The notes under the pieces were generated by a model. It had not been told where the DNA came from. It saw only the letters and a list, made by a program, of their open reading frames with translations, and did not search any database. DNA of 52,502 nt, from positions 1 to 52,502 of the forward strand of contig JAGNHB010000040.1 in the NCBI GenBank assembly GCA_018001935.1, read 5' to 3'. This document shows, piece after piece, positions 43,135 through 51,488 of the stretch. Source of the stretch: Acidobacteriota bacterium (lineage in GTDB: Bacteria; Acidobacteriota; JAAYUB01). Numbering within the stretch: the first letter of the stretch is position 1; the number at the start of each line of letters is the position of its first letter. Both the position numbers and the translations under genes were made by a program.

Positions 43135-45084
43135 CTACTTCTTTGTTTCGGCCCGGTCCAGCAGGGGAAGGCCGCTTTGCACGATCTCCGGGAACAGGCT
43201 GGCCGCGTGGCGGTTCCCGTTGACCTCGCTCCCTGCGTCGTCAACGATGATGCTCATGACCATCCGGGGGTTCTCCGCCGGGGCGAAACCAACGAAGTAG
43301 GCGGTGCCGGTCCGGGCGCCGTCGACTTCCCGGACGGACGTGCCGGTCTTGCCACCGACGGCGATCCCCCGGCAGCGGGCACTGGTTCCGGTGCCCTCTT
43401 CGACGGCTTTCACCAGGGTTTTCCGGATGAAGTCCGACACGTCGGGCCGGATCACGGTCTCACCGGTCCGGGGATCGCGCCCGCCGTTGACCAGGGCGGC
43501 ATAGGCATAGGCCAACTGGTGGGCGGTGATGGAGACGCCGCTGTAGTTGCCGCAGGCGAGGTCCTCCACGGGGGCGTCCAGGGCCACCTTGTAGCTGAGG
43601 CTGTCCAGGAATCCCGCCAGGCTCTCGGTGCCCAGCCGGCGGGCGACCAGGATCACGCCGAGGTTGGACGACTTCACCAGGATGTCGGCCACGGTGACCT
43701 TTCCCAGGCCGCCCTCCTTCCACTCGTGGAAGGTCCGCCCCTGGAAGGTCAGCGTGCCGTTGCCAGTGTCGAATTCATCCGAGGCGGTCACCAGGCGCTT
43801 TTGCAGGGCCCCGGCCACCACGAGGGTTTTCATGGTGGAGGCGCCCAGGAAGTGCAGGGTGAAGGGTACCGTGTCGTCCGCCACGACCCGGCGCGCCGTC
43901 TCGTCGAGCCTTGCGCCGGCCCGTGCCAGGACCGCCCCCGTAGCCGGATCCATCACCACCACCACGCCGCGGCGGGCACCGCAGCGTTCCAGGTGGGCGG
44001 ACAGCTTTTCCGAAACCAGTTTCTGCAGGTCGGCCTGCAGTCGCACGTCGGGGACGGCCGGTCCCGCGTCGGCGCCGCCGGCTGCCCATGCGGCGGCCAC
44101 GACGAACCAGAGAACCAGGCCGGCCGAGGTCCAGACAATCCATCGTCTCATATCGAACCTCCTTAGAAGGGAATAGTTGAGAATTCTGTCCAAACGGCGG
44201 GCCAGGGCCGAGCGTCCCCCCCGGCGGCCACGCTCCGCCATGGTCGCGCAGGCCCCCAGGCGGGGCGCCGGGCGGGCGTTGAAAGCCTCGGCCACGTCGA
44301 GAAGGGTTCCCCCGTACGCCAGGGGACTCACCCAGCCCCGTTCCAGGAGCTGCTCGTCACAGGCCAGTTCCTGGAGTTCGCCCAACCGCCTCCGCCAGAG
44401 CCAGACCACGGGGTTCGCCCAGAGGAGTGCCGTCAGCGCATCCCAGGCCACCACCCAGAGGACGTCGCCGCGCCGGTGGTGGACCAGTTCGTGCCGGAGG
44501 GCTTCGCGCCATCGTCCCGAAACCACGAGGAAGTCCGGGATCACGATGATCGCCCGGTTCCACCGCCGGGCCGCAAAGGGAGACACCGCCCCCGGGTGAA
44601 CCAGGACCTCCAGCCGCCCCCGGCGTCTCAGCAGGACGGCCCCGGCGAGGAAACGGTCGAGCCGTCGCCACTGGAGGCCGCGGAAGACGAGGACACCCAC
44701 TGACCCGAAGGCCCAGATCAGCGCCGCGAACCCCGGGAATCCCTCACCTGGCGCCCCGGGAGCATCGGACCTTTGAGTGGGTGTCCTGTGTTCCGCCGGG
44801 GTCCAGCCCTCCCCCGGCCCGTCCCTTTCACCGAGGAAGCGGCCGGCGTACGGGGTCTCGGGCAGCCATCGCGAGGCCAGGGGCACTGACTCCAGGCCCG
44901 CGCAGAGAAACGGCGACACCAGGGATGCCGCCAGGAAAACCCTTCCCAGGGTGACCCAGCGTCGCGCACCCGCCTGCTGCGTCACGGCCCCGGCTTGCCA
45001 CGCCGAGAGGCGCCACAGGAAGTAAAACAGCACCAGGCAAACCTGGACCAGGAGAAAAAAGCGGAACAGGGGAACGCTGCCCAT
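43135..45084 (-). CDS. BlaR1-like M56 peptidase fused to a penicillin-binding transpeptidase domain
   Basis: This 649-residue membrane protein has N-terminal TM helices (about 8-25, 45-65, 120-137) and an M56 zinc protease with LRHELVHHRRGD (HELVH about 198-202) and the third ligand region ELQELACDE (about 239-244). A TM at about 316-335 follows. Residues about 345-645 are a transpeptidase domain with SxxK (STMK, 416-419), SxN (SSN, 472-474) and KTGT (579-582), plus YFVGFAPAENPRMVM typical of class B PBPs. Classical BlaR1 has a class D beta-lactamase-like sensor instead. The ATG at 45084 overlaps the blaI stop (TGATG); a GTG at 45087 is also possible. It probably senses beta-lactams or wall precursors and cleaves BlaI. 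Confidence 0.88.
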   Translation of the reverse strand: MGSVPLFRFFLLVQVCLVLFYFLWRLSAWQAGAVTQQAGARRWVTLGRVFLAASLVSPFLCAGLESVPLASRWLPETPYAGRFLGERDGPGEGWTPAEHRTPTQRSDAPGAPGEGFPGFAALIWAFGSVGVLVFRGLQWRRLDRFLAGAVLLRRRGRLEVLVHPGAVSPFAARRWNRAIIVIPDFLVVSGRWREALRHELVHHRRGDVLWVVAWDALTALLWANPVVWLWRRRLGELQELACDEQLLERGWVSPLAYGGTLLDVAEAFNARPAPRLGACATMAERGRRGGRSALARRLDRILNYSLLRRFDMRRWIVWTSAGLVLWFVVAAAWAAGGADAGPAVPDVRLQADLQKLVSEKLSAHLERCGARRGVVVVMDPATGAVLARAGARLDETARRVVADDTVPFTLHFLGASTMKTLVVAGALQKRLVTASDEFDTGNGTLTFQGRTFHEWKEGGLGKVTVADILVKSSNLGVILVARRLGTESLAGFLDSLSYKVALDAPVEDLACGNYSGVSITAHQLAYAYAALVNGGRDPRTGETVIRPDVSDFIRKTLVKAVEEGTGTSARCRGIAVGGKTGTSVREVDGARTGTAYFVGFAPAENPRMVMSIIVDDAGSEVNGNRHAASLFPEIVQSGLPLLDRAETKK

Positions 45085-45479
45085 CACTCACCTTCCGTCA
45101 GCCGCCGCAGGCGATCCCGGAGGGCGCGAAGTTCCTCGGGGGACCAGCCCTCGTCGTCCAGCAAACGATTCACCAATGCCGAGGGCTCCCCCTGGAAGAC
45201 ATTTTTCACCAGGTGCCGGACCGAGACGGACTCATACGATTCCCGGGCAACCCTGGGCGTGTAGCACAAAACCCCGTAAACCTTGCGGCTCTCAAGGAAA
45301 CCCTTGTTCTCCAGGATTTTCATGAAGGTGGCCACGGTGGTGTAGGCCGTTTTGCGCTCCGCTCCGAGCGCGTCCATTGTCTCGCGGACCGACGCGGCCC
45401 CCAGTTTCCAGACCGCGTTCATGATCTCCAGTTCGGCCTCCGTCAGCAGACGTTGGGTATTTTGTTTCTTTCTCGCCAC
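45084..45479 (-). CDS. blaI: BlaI/MecI-family winged-helix repressor
   Basis: This 131-residue repressor matches the BlaI/MecI/CopY family: TEAELEIMNAVWKLGAASVR (winged helix start), AYTTVATFMKILENKGFLES (recognition region) and a C-terminal dimerisation/cleavage segment (HLVKNVFQGEPSALVNRLLD). The GTG at 45479 is preferred because AGGAGG lies 6 bases upstream; the ATG at 45503 would place that site inside the gene. It overlaps the downstream M56-PBP gene. An inverted repeat around its promoter suggests autoregulation relieved by proteolysis. Confidence 0.92.
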   Translation of the reverse strand: MARKKQNTQRLLTEAELEIMNAVWKLGAASVRETMDALGAERKTAYTTVATFMKILENKGFLESRKVYGVLCYTPRVARESYESVSVRHLVKNVFQGEPSALVNRLLDDEGWSPEELRALRDRLRRLTEGE

Positions 45480-45501
45480 GATGCACCTCCTGTCACGGCC
45501 C

Positions 45502-45543
45502 ATTCTACTAAAAAAATTGGAGCGGTCAACTAGTTTTTTAGTA
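45502..45543 (-). promoter_or_regulatory. blaI promoter with BlaI-like operator
   Basis: On the minus strand, TTGACC (45529-45524) and TAGAAT (45507-45502) are 16 bp apart. A perfect 10-bp inverted repeat, TACTAAAAAA (45506-45515) and TTTTTTAGTA (45534-45543), brackets the -35 and reaches the -10. ACTA/TAGT half sites fit the BlaI family style. Confidence 0.65.
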
Positions 45544-45884
45544 ATTCGACTAAATAATACGCAACTTCTTCCGCGGCAACCAGTTGTCTCACCAATCGGG
45601 ATGGCCTCGCGGTTTTGCCTTTTGCAATGTTGATATTTCCCGCGAACAACAAATACGAATAAATAAAATGACTTGTGATATTCCGTTTCGCGACGATTCG
45701 CGTGATTCGCGGGTAAAACCGTTCTTTGGCGGACCTGTCACGCCTGGACACCCACGGCAGCCATCGCGTGAGTTCCCGCTTTCTCGTGGGCCGGGAGCTT
45801 TGATCCGGATGTCTCTGAGGACAACGATCCGCTTTCGCCCGGGGGCTCCGCATGATATCCTGAGATCTGCGAGGTTCAACGGAC
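45504..45884. other. Intergenic region between blaI and the substrate-binding protein
   Basis: No gene is seen. It holds the blaI operator, repeat B3 (about 45640-45740) and a further GC-rich stretch leading to the GTG at 45885. Confidence 0.6.
45640..45740 (+). repeat. Interspersed repeat family B, copy B3
   Basis: TTTCCCGCGAACAACAAATACG at the left and GATTCGCGTGATTCGCGGG at the right, then TAAAACCGTTCTTTGGCGG, parallel the arms and outer flank of copy B2. Confidence 0.7.
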
Positions 45885-47831
45885 GTGAAACGGTTTGGAG
45901 TCGGCATTCTCCTTGTTGCGACGGCATCGGCGGCGCTGCTGCTCTCGGACCTCGGGAGGGCCGGAAAAGCATTGTCCGCGAAGGGCTTCAAACGAATCGC
46001 CATCTTCCAGTATTCGAGTCGGCCGGTGCTCGATGATACCGTGGCCGGGGTCCTCGAGGGATTGCGGTCGAGCGGTTACAACGTCGGGCAGAACCTCCAG
46101 GTGGCTTTCTACAATCCCGAAGGGAGCGCACCCGACGCTGCCGTGATGGCCCGGGCCATCACGGACGGGGGCTTCGATCTGGCGGTGACGGTGAGCACCC
46201 CCTGCCTGCAGGTCTTGGCCGAGGCGAACCGGGACGGCCGGGTGCCCCACGTCTTCTGCTGCGTGACCGACCCCTTCGCGGCCGGCGTGGGCTTGAGTGC
46301 GAAATCACCAGCCGGCCGGCCGCCCCACCTGACGGGCATCGGGACCTTTCAGCCGGTCCGGGAGCTTTTCCTCCGGGCCCGGGGGATCAACCCGTCCCTG
46401 CGGCGGGTCGGTGTCGTCTGGTGCCCGTCCGAAGCCTGCGCCGAGCAATGTCTGACCGTTGCCCGGAAAGTCTGTGCCGAACTGGACATCATCCTCGAGG
46501 AAGTCACGGTCAACGCAACCGCAGAGGTCCTGGATGCCGCCCGAGCCCTGGCCTCCCGGGACGTCCAGGCCATCTGGACAGGCGGGGACAACCTGGTGGA
46601 GTCCACCTTCCCCGGCATTGTCCAAGCCTGCCGAGAAGCCCGGATCCCCTGTTTCACCAACGCTCCCGCCTACTGCGAACAGGGGGCCCTCTTCAGCCTG
46701 GGGGCCGACTACTACGCGGTGGGCAAGCTGGCCGGAGGCAAGGCGGCGCGGATCCTGGCAGGCGGGGACCCGGCCCGGGAACCGGTGGAGAGCGCCGTCC
46801 CGGAACAACTGGCCGTGAACCTGTCTGCGGCGGAAGGCCTGTCAGAGCCCTGGGCCATCCCGCCGGATGTCCTGGCCGATGCCGGCGTCGTGATCGACCG
46901 GGGCGGAACGCACCGGAAGGCCGAACCGCTCGCCCGGCGCTGGCGGATCCACGTGGTGACCTACAGCGACTCCTTCCTCTCGGATGAAACCCTGCGGGGG
47001 ATCCGGGAGGGGTTGCCCGAGGCCGGGCTGGTCGAGCGACGGGATTACACGTTGACCCTGGCCTGCGCACAGGGCGACATGGCCACCCTGCCCTCCCTTT
47101 TCGACGCCGCCCGGGTGAAGGGGGTCGACCTCTACCTCGTGGTGTCGACCCCGACGCTGCAGGCTGCGGTGCAAAAAGTCATGGACACGCCCGTGGTCTT
47201 CTGCACCGTCGCGGACCCGGTGAAAGCCGGGGCCGGGAGGAGTGCCGCCGACCATCTCCCCAACATCACCGGCATTTCCACCCTGGGGCCTTACCCGGAG
47301 ATGGCCCAGCTCCTTCACTCCTGTTTCCCCGCTTTCCGGCGCGTGGGGACCCTTTTCTGCCCGGTCGAGGTGAACTCGGTGTTGAACAAGGAGATCTTCT
47401 CCCGGGAGTGCCGGGCGCGGGGGATCGAGGTGATCGCCGTTCCCGCCAACACGCCGGAGGAGCTTTCCTACGCCGCGGAAGCCTTGTGCTCGCGGCGCCC
47501 CGACGCGGTGGTGCAGGTCATCGACAACCTCACCGCCGCTGGGTTCGACGGCCTGGCTGCAGCGGCCCGCCGCGCCCGCATCCCGCTCTTCAGCCACACC
47601 TCGGACGGTGTAAGAAAAGGGGCCGCCCTGGGGATCTGCCGTGATTACAGCACAGCCGGGCGCGAGGCGGCCCTCACGGCCGCGCGCATTATGCGGGGGG
47701 ACCTCCCGTCCCGGATCCCCTTCCGGCCGGCGGAGGCCAAAGTGATCATCGTCGATCTGCAGAACGCCCGGAAGACGGGCCTGGCGATCCCGGAAACGGT
47801 GCTCGCCCAGGCGAGCGAAATCAGGCATTGA
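45885..47831 (+). CDS. Tandem-duplicated ABC-type substrate-binding protein (PF04392-like)
   Basis: This 648-residue exported protein has a signal/anchor at residues 5-22 and two full copies of the ABC_sub_bind fold. Copy 1 (about 36-345) has AIFQYSSRPVLDDTVAGVLE, TVSTPCLQVLAEA, FCCVTDPFAAGVGL and TGGDNLVEST. Copy 2 (about 352-645) has IHVVTYSDSFLSDETLRGIR, VVSTPTLQAAVQKV, FCTVADPVKAGAG and QVIDNLTAAGFDG. Single-copy members are about 330 residues and usually neighbour a permease and an ATPase, which are absent here. The start is a GTG with GAGG about 10 bases upstream. It may be a receptor rather than a transport component. Confidence 0.85.
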   Translation: MKRFGVGILLVATASAALLLSDLGRAGKALSAKGFKRIAIFQYSSRPVLDDTVAGVLEGLRSSGYNVGQNLQVAFYNPEGSAPDAAVMARAITDGGFDLAVTVSTPCLQVLAEANRDGRVPHVFCCVTDPFAAGVGLSAKSPAGRPPHLTGIGTFQPVRELFLRARGINPSLRRVGVVWCPSEACAEQCLTVARKVCAELDIILEEVTVNATAEVLDAARALASRDVQAIWTGGDNLVESTFPGIVQACREARIPCFTNAPAYCEQGALFSLGADYYAVGKLAGGKAARILAGGDPAREPVESAVPEQLAVNLSAAEGLSEPWAIPPDVLADAGVVIDRGGTHRKAEPLARRWRIHVVTYSDSFLSDETLRGIREGLPEAGLVERRDYTLTLACAQGDMATLPSLFDAARVKGVDLYLVVSTPTLQAAVQKVMDTPVVFCTVADPVKAGAGRSAADHLPNITGISTLGPYPEMAQLLHSCFPAFRRVGTLFCPVEVNSVLNKEIFSRECRARGIEVIAVPANTPEELSYAAEALCSRRPDAVVQVIDNLTAAGFDGLAAAARRARIPLFSHTSDGVRKGAALGICRDYSTAGREAALTAARIMRGDLPSRIPFRPAEAKVIIVDLQNARKTGLAIPETVLAQASEIRH

Positions 47832-47896
47832 GGCCGTTGCCGGCGGAGCGCCGGCGGACGTGCACTCTCCGCGAGAAACCGGAAAGGGGTTGAACC

Positions 47897-49105
47897 ATGA
47901 ACAGTATTTTCCTCACCATCGTGATCCTCTTCGTCGTGCTCAACGCACTGATCGTCTTCTTGCTCTTCCTGTTCGCGCGGCGCTCCTTCAAGGCCAAACC
48001 CCGGGGCGCCGCCGGTCTCGCGGAGCGCCTGGGGGTGGAAAACGCCAGGGATTTCACCGCGGGGCGGCCGGTCGTCCATACCGTCGACGGGGTCCAGTGC
48101 GTCCTGAGGTACATTCGCGGGGGAAAGAACCAGCCCTCGGGGGTTTCGTTCACCTTCCCGGACGTTCTTCTTCCCAAACTGACCGTGACCCGGGAGGGGG
48201 TCTGGCAGAAATTCTTCAAGAAGATCGGGCTGACAACGGAACTGGCCACCGGGGACCCTCGCTTCGACGACGACTTCTACCTGCTCACCGACGAAACGGA
48301 GTACTATCGGAATTATTTTTCGGATGCAGGACGACGGGAGGCCATCCGGGCCCTCTTCGCCGCGGATCCGGCCGTGGCGAGGGTCCAGACCACCTCCGCC
48401 GGCCTGTCGGTGGTCTGCCAGGTTCGGGCCACGCTCAAGGGGGTCGTTTCCCCTCTCCTGGGCACCCGGGACGCGGCGAACGCCGCCCGGGCCCTCGACG
48501 CCGGTCCGGAGTGGCGTTCGGCGCACTTCACCCCGTTGCACGCCGACATCCGCCCGCTTTCCGGGATGCTTCCCCGCGTGGTCGCCCTTGCAGCGCTCAT
48601 CGGCCTGTTGCTCGTCGCCGGGTTGATCGCCCTGATCACCGGGTCCGTCTCCTTTCGGTTGACGGAGTACGGTCTGATTCGGGATTTCTTCCTCTACTCC
48701 CTGGTCCCGCTCGCCGCGTTCTGGTTGGTGCTGTTCAAGGGGCTCCGGGGGTATTCCTGGTCGCACCTGGCCTTCGTGCCCATGGCCCTGGTGTCGATCG
48801 CGGCCTTCCCTCTGGCCTGCATGGGTTCCGCGGTGTTCCTGAACGGCTACCTGGACGAGAGCCCCGCCGTGATCCGGCAGGTGACGGTCCTGGACAAGTA
48901 CAGCCGGAAGAACAAGAACTCCCGCTCCTACCATGTAACCTTTTCCGGCTGGAAACCCGACCAGCCCAGCCTCACCTACTCGGTGTCGAGGCACTTCTAC
49001 GACGGCATCGACAAGGACGACGCCCTCGAGGTGGTCACCCACGCGGGCTATCTCGGCCACGAGTGGGTGGAGTCCATCCGGACCGGTGAGAGCGAGCCCG
49101 AGTGA
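47897..49105 (+). CDS. Unknown multi-pass membrane protein, copy 1 of a three-copy locus
   Basis: This 402-residue protein has TM1 at about 4-27, a soluble region of about 200 residues with FTFPDVLLPKLTVTR, QKFFKKIGL, ELATGDPRFDDDFYLLTDE, then TM helices at about 225-250, 260-280 and 288-312. A C-terminal soluble domain (about 325-395) has YHVTFSGW and VTHAGYLGHEWV. I do not recognise a named family; the TGDP.FDD.F.L.TDE block recalls a motif in several uncharacterised bacterial membrane proteins. AAAGGGG precedes the ATG. It is closely similar to the 49530 copy. Confidence 0.75.
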   Translation: MNSIFLTIVILFVVLNALIVFLLFLFARRSFKAKPRGAAGLAERLGVENARDFTAGRPVVHTVDGVQCVLRYIRGGKNQPSGVSFTFPDVLLPKLTVTREGVWQKFFKKIGLTTELATGDPRFDDDFYLLTDETEYYRNYFSDAGRREAIRALFAADPAVARVQTTSAGLSVVCQVRATLKGVVSPLLGTRDAANAARALDAGPEWRSAHFTPLHADIRPLSGMLPRVVALAALIGLLLVAGLIALITGSVSFRLTEYGLIRDFFLYSLVPLAAFWLVLFKGLRGYSWSHLAFVPMALVSIAAFPLACMGSAVFLNGYLDESPAVIRQVTVLDKYSRKNKNSRSYHVTFSGWKPDQPSLTYSVSRHFYDGIDKDDALEVVTHAGYLGHEWVESIRTGESEPE

Positions 49106-49140
49106 GCCCCGCGCACGGTGGAGCCGACGGAGGGAGTGAG

Positions 49141-49528
49141 ATGGCCGACCCCTGTGTAACTCGCCTGGTCGTGAGCGTGCTGAGCGTGTTTGTCCTCACC
49201 ATGTTCATCCGATACATCCGGAACTCCCTGCGGAAGGGTTCCCTGCCCGCCGCCGTCCTCGCCAGGCGGCTGAAGATGGATGACGTCGAGGGGTTCACCT
49301 TGGGACACCCATCGGCGGGAATCCATTCACGCCATCTTCACCGCGGACCCCGGGGTGGCCAGAATCCAGGCCACCGATTTCGGGCTCTCGGTCATCTGCC
49401 GGATCCGGAAGGCCTGGAGGGTGGTCCTCCCCGCTGTCAGCCCGGAAACCCTGGCCGAGGCCGTGCAGGCCCTGGACCCCGGGCATCGTCGCTGGTATTG
49501 GTTCAACCCGATCGAGACGGAGGTGTGA
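49141..49528 (+). pseudogene. Decayed middle copy of the unknown membrane protein
   Basis: The ATG at 49141 (GGAGGGAG upstream) begins a TM segment and RRLKMDDVEGFTLGHPSAG, matching the N-terminus of both neighbours. The frame then shifts: the homologous continuation SIHAIFTADPGVARIQATDF, with GLSVICRIRKA, is in another frame from about 49310 and ends at 49528. About 80 residues between the two parts are missing, as is the whole C-terminal half with its TM helices. The stop lies just before the ribosome site of copy 3. Confidence 0.85.
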
Positions 49529-49529
49529 G

Positions 49530-50738
49530 ATGAGCGGACTTGCCCTGACGCTCATGATCCTGTTCGTGGTGATCATCGGGATCGTCGTCGTCCTGCTCGC
49601 CTGGCTTCTGCGGGACGCCGTGAAGAAGGAGGTCCCGGTGGACGCCGGCCTGGCGGCCCAGTTGAACGTCGACGACCCCGAAGGATTCAACGCCGGCCGG
49701 CCGGCGATCCGGACCATCGGCGACCGCCAGTGTGTCCTCCGGCACATCCAGGGAAACAAGAACCACCCGTCCGGGGTTTCCTTCACCTTCCCGGACATCC
49801 TGCTTCCCCGATTGACCGTAATCCGGGAGCAGTCGGTCCAGAAATTCTTCAAGAAGATCGGCCTCACCGCCGAACTCGCCACGGGGGACCCCCGGTTCGA
49901 CGACCTCTTTTTCCTGCTCACCGACGAGACGGTGTACTACCGGGACTATTTTTCAGACACCCGCAGGCGGGAAACCGTCCGGGCCATCTTCACCGCAGAC
50001 CCCGGGGTGGTCAAGATCCAGGCCACCTCGGCGGGGTTGTCGGTGATCAGTCATGCCCGGACGACGCCTTCCGGGGTGGTCCTCCCCACGCTGAGCCCCG
50101 AGGCGATGACGAAGCTCGTCTCGGACCTCGATGCGGGCCCTGGGTGGCAATCCTCCCACGTTGAGCCCCTGCATGCCGGGAACCGGCCTCTCGCCGGGAT
50201 GCTTCCCCGGGTGGCGGCCCTGGCGGCTCTGACCGGTCTGGTCCTCGTCCTCGGTGTGATCATGCTTGCTGCGGGGTCCGTCATGTACCGCCTGCTGGAC
50301 TTCGACTTTCTCTCGGAATTCGTTCTCTATTCCCTCCTCGCGCTCTGCGTCTTCTGGATGCTGCTCTTCAAGGGTCTCCGGGGCCATGCCTGGTCTCATC
50401 TTGCCTTTCTCCCCATGGCGCTGGTGTCCCTTCTGGCCTTCCCCCTGGCCGGCATGGGCGGTTCGGTTTTCCTGAACGGCTACCTGGATCCGAGTCCCCC
50501 CGTGAAACGACACGCCACGGTGCTGAACAAGTCCATCCGGACAAACAAGAGTTCCCGCACCTATTACGTGACTTTTTCAGACTGGAGGCCCGGCCGGTCC
50601 GAACTGACCTTTTCCGTGTCCAAGTATTTCCATGACAGTGTCAAGGCGGGGGACCCCCTTGACGTGATCACGCACCCCGGCTATCTCGGCCAGGAGTGGG
50701 TGGCGTCGATCTCCGCCGCGGGCGTTTTCCCCGAATAG
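49530..50738 (+). CDS. Unknown multi-pass membrane protein, copy 3
   Basis: This 402-residue protein has the same length as copy 1 and similarity along its whole length: TM1 (about 4-27), FTFPDILLPRLTVIREQSVQ, KFFKKIGLTAELATGDPRFD, middle TM helices (about 225-312) and C-terminal TYYVTFSDW and ITHPGYLGQEWV. Conservation is strongest in the soluble blocks and the C-terminal YVTFSDW/HPGYLG region. GGAGGTG overlaps the end of the decayed copy just before the ATG at 49530. Its function is unknown; two intact copies suggest it is maintained. Confidence 0.75.
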   Translation: MSGLALTLMILFVVIIGIVVVLLAWLLRDAVKKEVPVDAGLAAQLNVDDPEGFNAGRPAIRTIGDRQCVLRHIQGNKNHPSGVSFTFPDILLPRLTVIREQSVQKFFKKIGLTAELATGDPRFDDLFFLLTDETVYYRDYFSDTRRRETVRAIFTADPGVVKIQATSAGLSVISHARTTPSGVVLPTLSPEAMTKLVSDLDAGPGWQSSHVEPLHAGNRPLAGMLPRVAALAALTGLVLVLGVIMLAAGSVMYRLLDFDFLSEFVLYSLLALCVFWMLLFKGLRGHAWSHLAFLPMALVSLLAFPLAGMGGSVFLNGYLDPSPPVKRHATVLNKSIRTNKSSRTYYVTFSDWRPGRSELTFSVSKYFHDSVKAGDPLDVITHPGYLGQEWVASISAAGVFPE

Positions 50739-50744
50739 TGGTGT

Positions 50745-51488
50745 TCATTCGCGGAGGCTTGCCTTCTCGCGACGGATTGACGGGCTTTCCCTCCGTGACG
50801 TCCGCGCCCACTTCTTCACCGCTTCCCATGCCCGGTTGGCCAGAAGCAGAAGGCCCCGGGGGATCTTCCGTCCCGCCCAGATCATCAGGATGCCGAGCCC
50901 CATCATCAGGAGCGAAATGAACAGGACCACGGTGCCTTCCAGTTGTGGGTGCAGCGAAACGCCGGGAACGTCGAAGAACCGTGCCCCCGGCGCGCCCATG
51001 GCCCGGAAGGCCCGGTCGAAAAAGGTGGGGTCCAGGAGGTGGATAATGCTGGCGATGGTGCCCCCCAGGCCTGCCAGGACGAAGGACCCCGCCGTAACGA
51101 AGTAGGCCAGCACGAGGGCGAGAAGCGTCACCACGAGCCCCAGGACCACGGAGAGTCCCCCGAGGCCCAGGGGAAGCCCGAAGAGGGCGATCACCACCCC
51201 GAGAAGGACGTAGTAAGGAGCGTTTTTACGCTTTCCCAGCGCCACCATGGTGTCGGGGACCCGGGCCGCCATCACATCCGCCGGTTCGCCCAGCTTTCGC
51301 AGAACGCGCAGGATCCGCTCCACCGCGTCGTCACCCGGCTCGTTCCGGTAGGACTCGAAAATGTGGGACTCGATCTCGCGGAGCAATTCTTCCCGGTCTC
51401 CCGGTGCAAGCTGGTTGACGTGGGCCCGGAGTTTATCCATGTAATCCGAGACGATCGACTCGACAGCCTTGGGGTAATCAGGACTCAT
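50745..51488 (-). CDS. HAAS-domain (DUF1700-like) membrane protein
   Basis: This 247-residue protein begins with the HAAS-type helical domain, YMDKLRAHVNQLAPGDREEL, then LREIESHIFES and LRKLGEPADVMA (residues about 15-75). Several TM helices follow (about 92-115, 120-150, 195-220) and a basic C-terminal tail ends it. In this family the cytoplasmic HAAS domain is thought to couple a membrane signal to the neighbouring PadR regulator. The ATG at 51488 overlaps the end of padR by 11 bp, so the two are translationally coupled; the frame extends to 51602 through padR sequence and is not used. Confidence 0.85.
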   Translation of the reverse strand: MSPDYPKAVESIVSDYMDKLRAHVNQLAPGDREELLREIESHIFESYRNEPGDDAVERILRVLRKLGEPADVMAARVPDTMVALGKRKNAPYYVLLGVVIALFGLPLGLGGLSVVLGLVVTLLALVLAYFVTAGSFVLAGLGGTIASIIHLLDPTFFDRAFRAMGAPGARFFDVPGVSLHPQLEGTVVLFISLLMMGLGILMIWAGRKIPRGLLLLANRAWEAVKKWARTSRRESPSIRREKASLRE

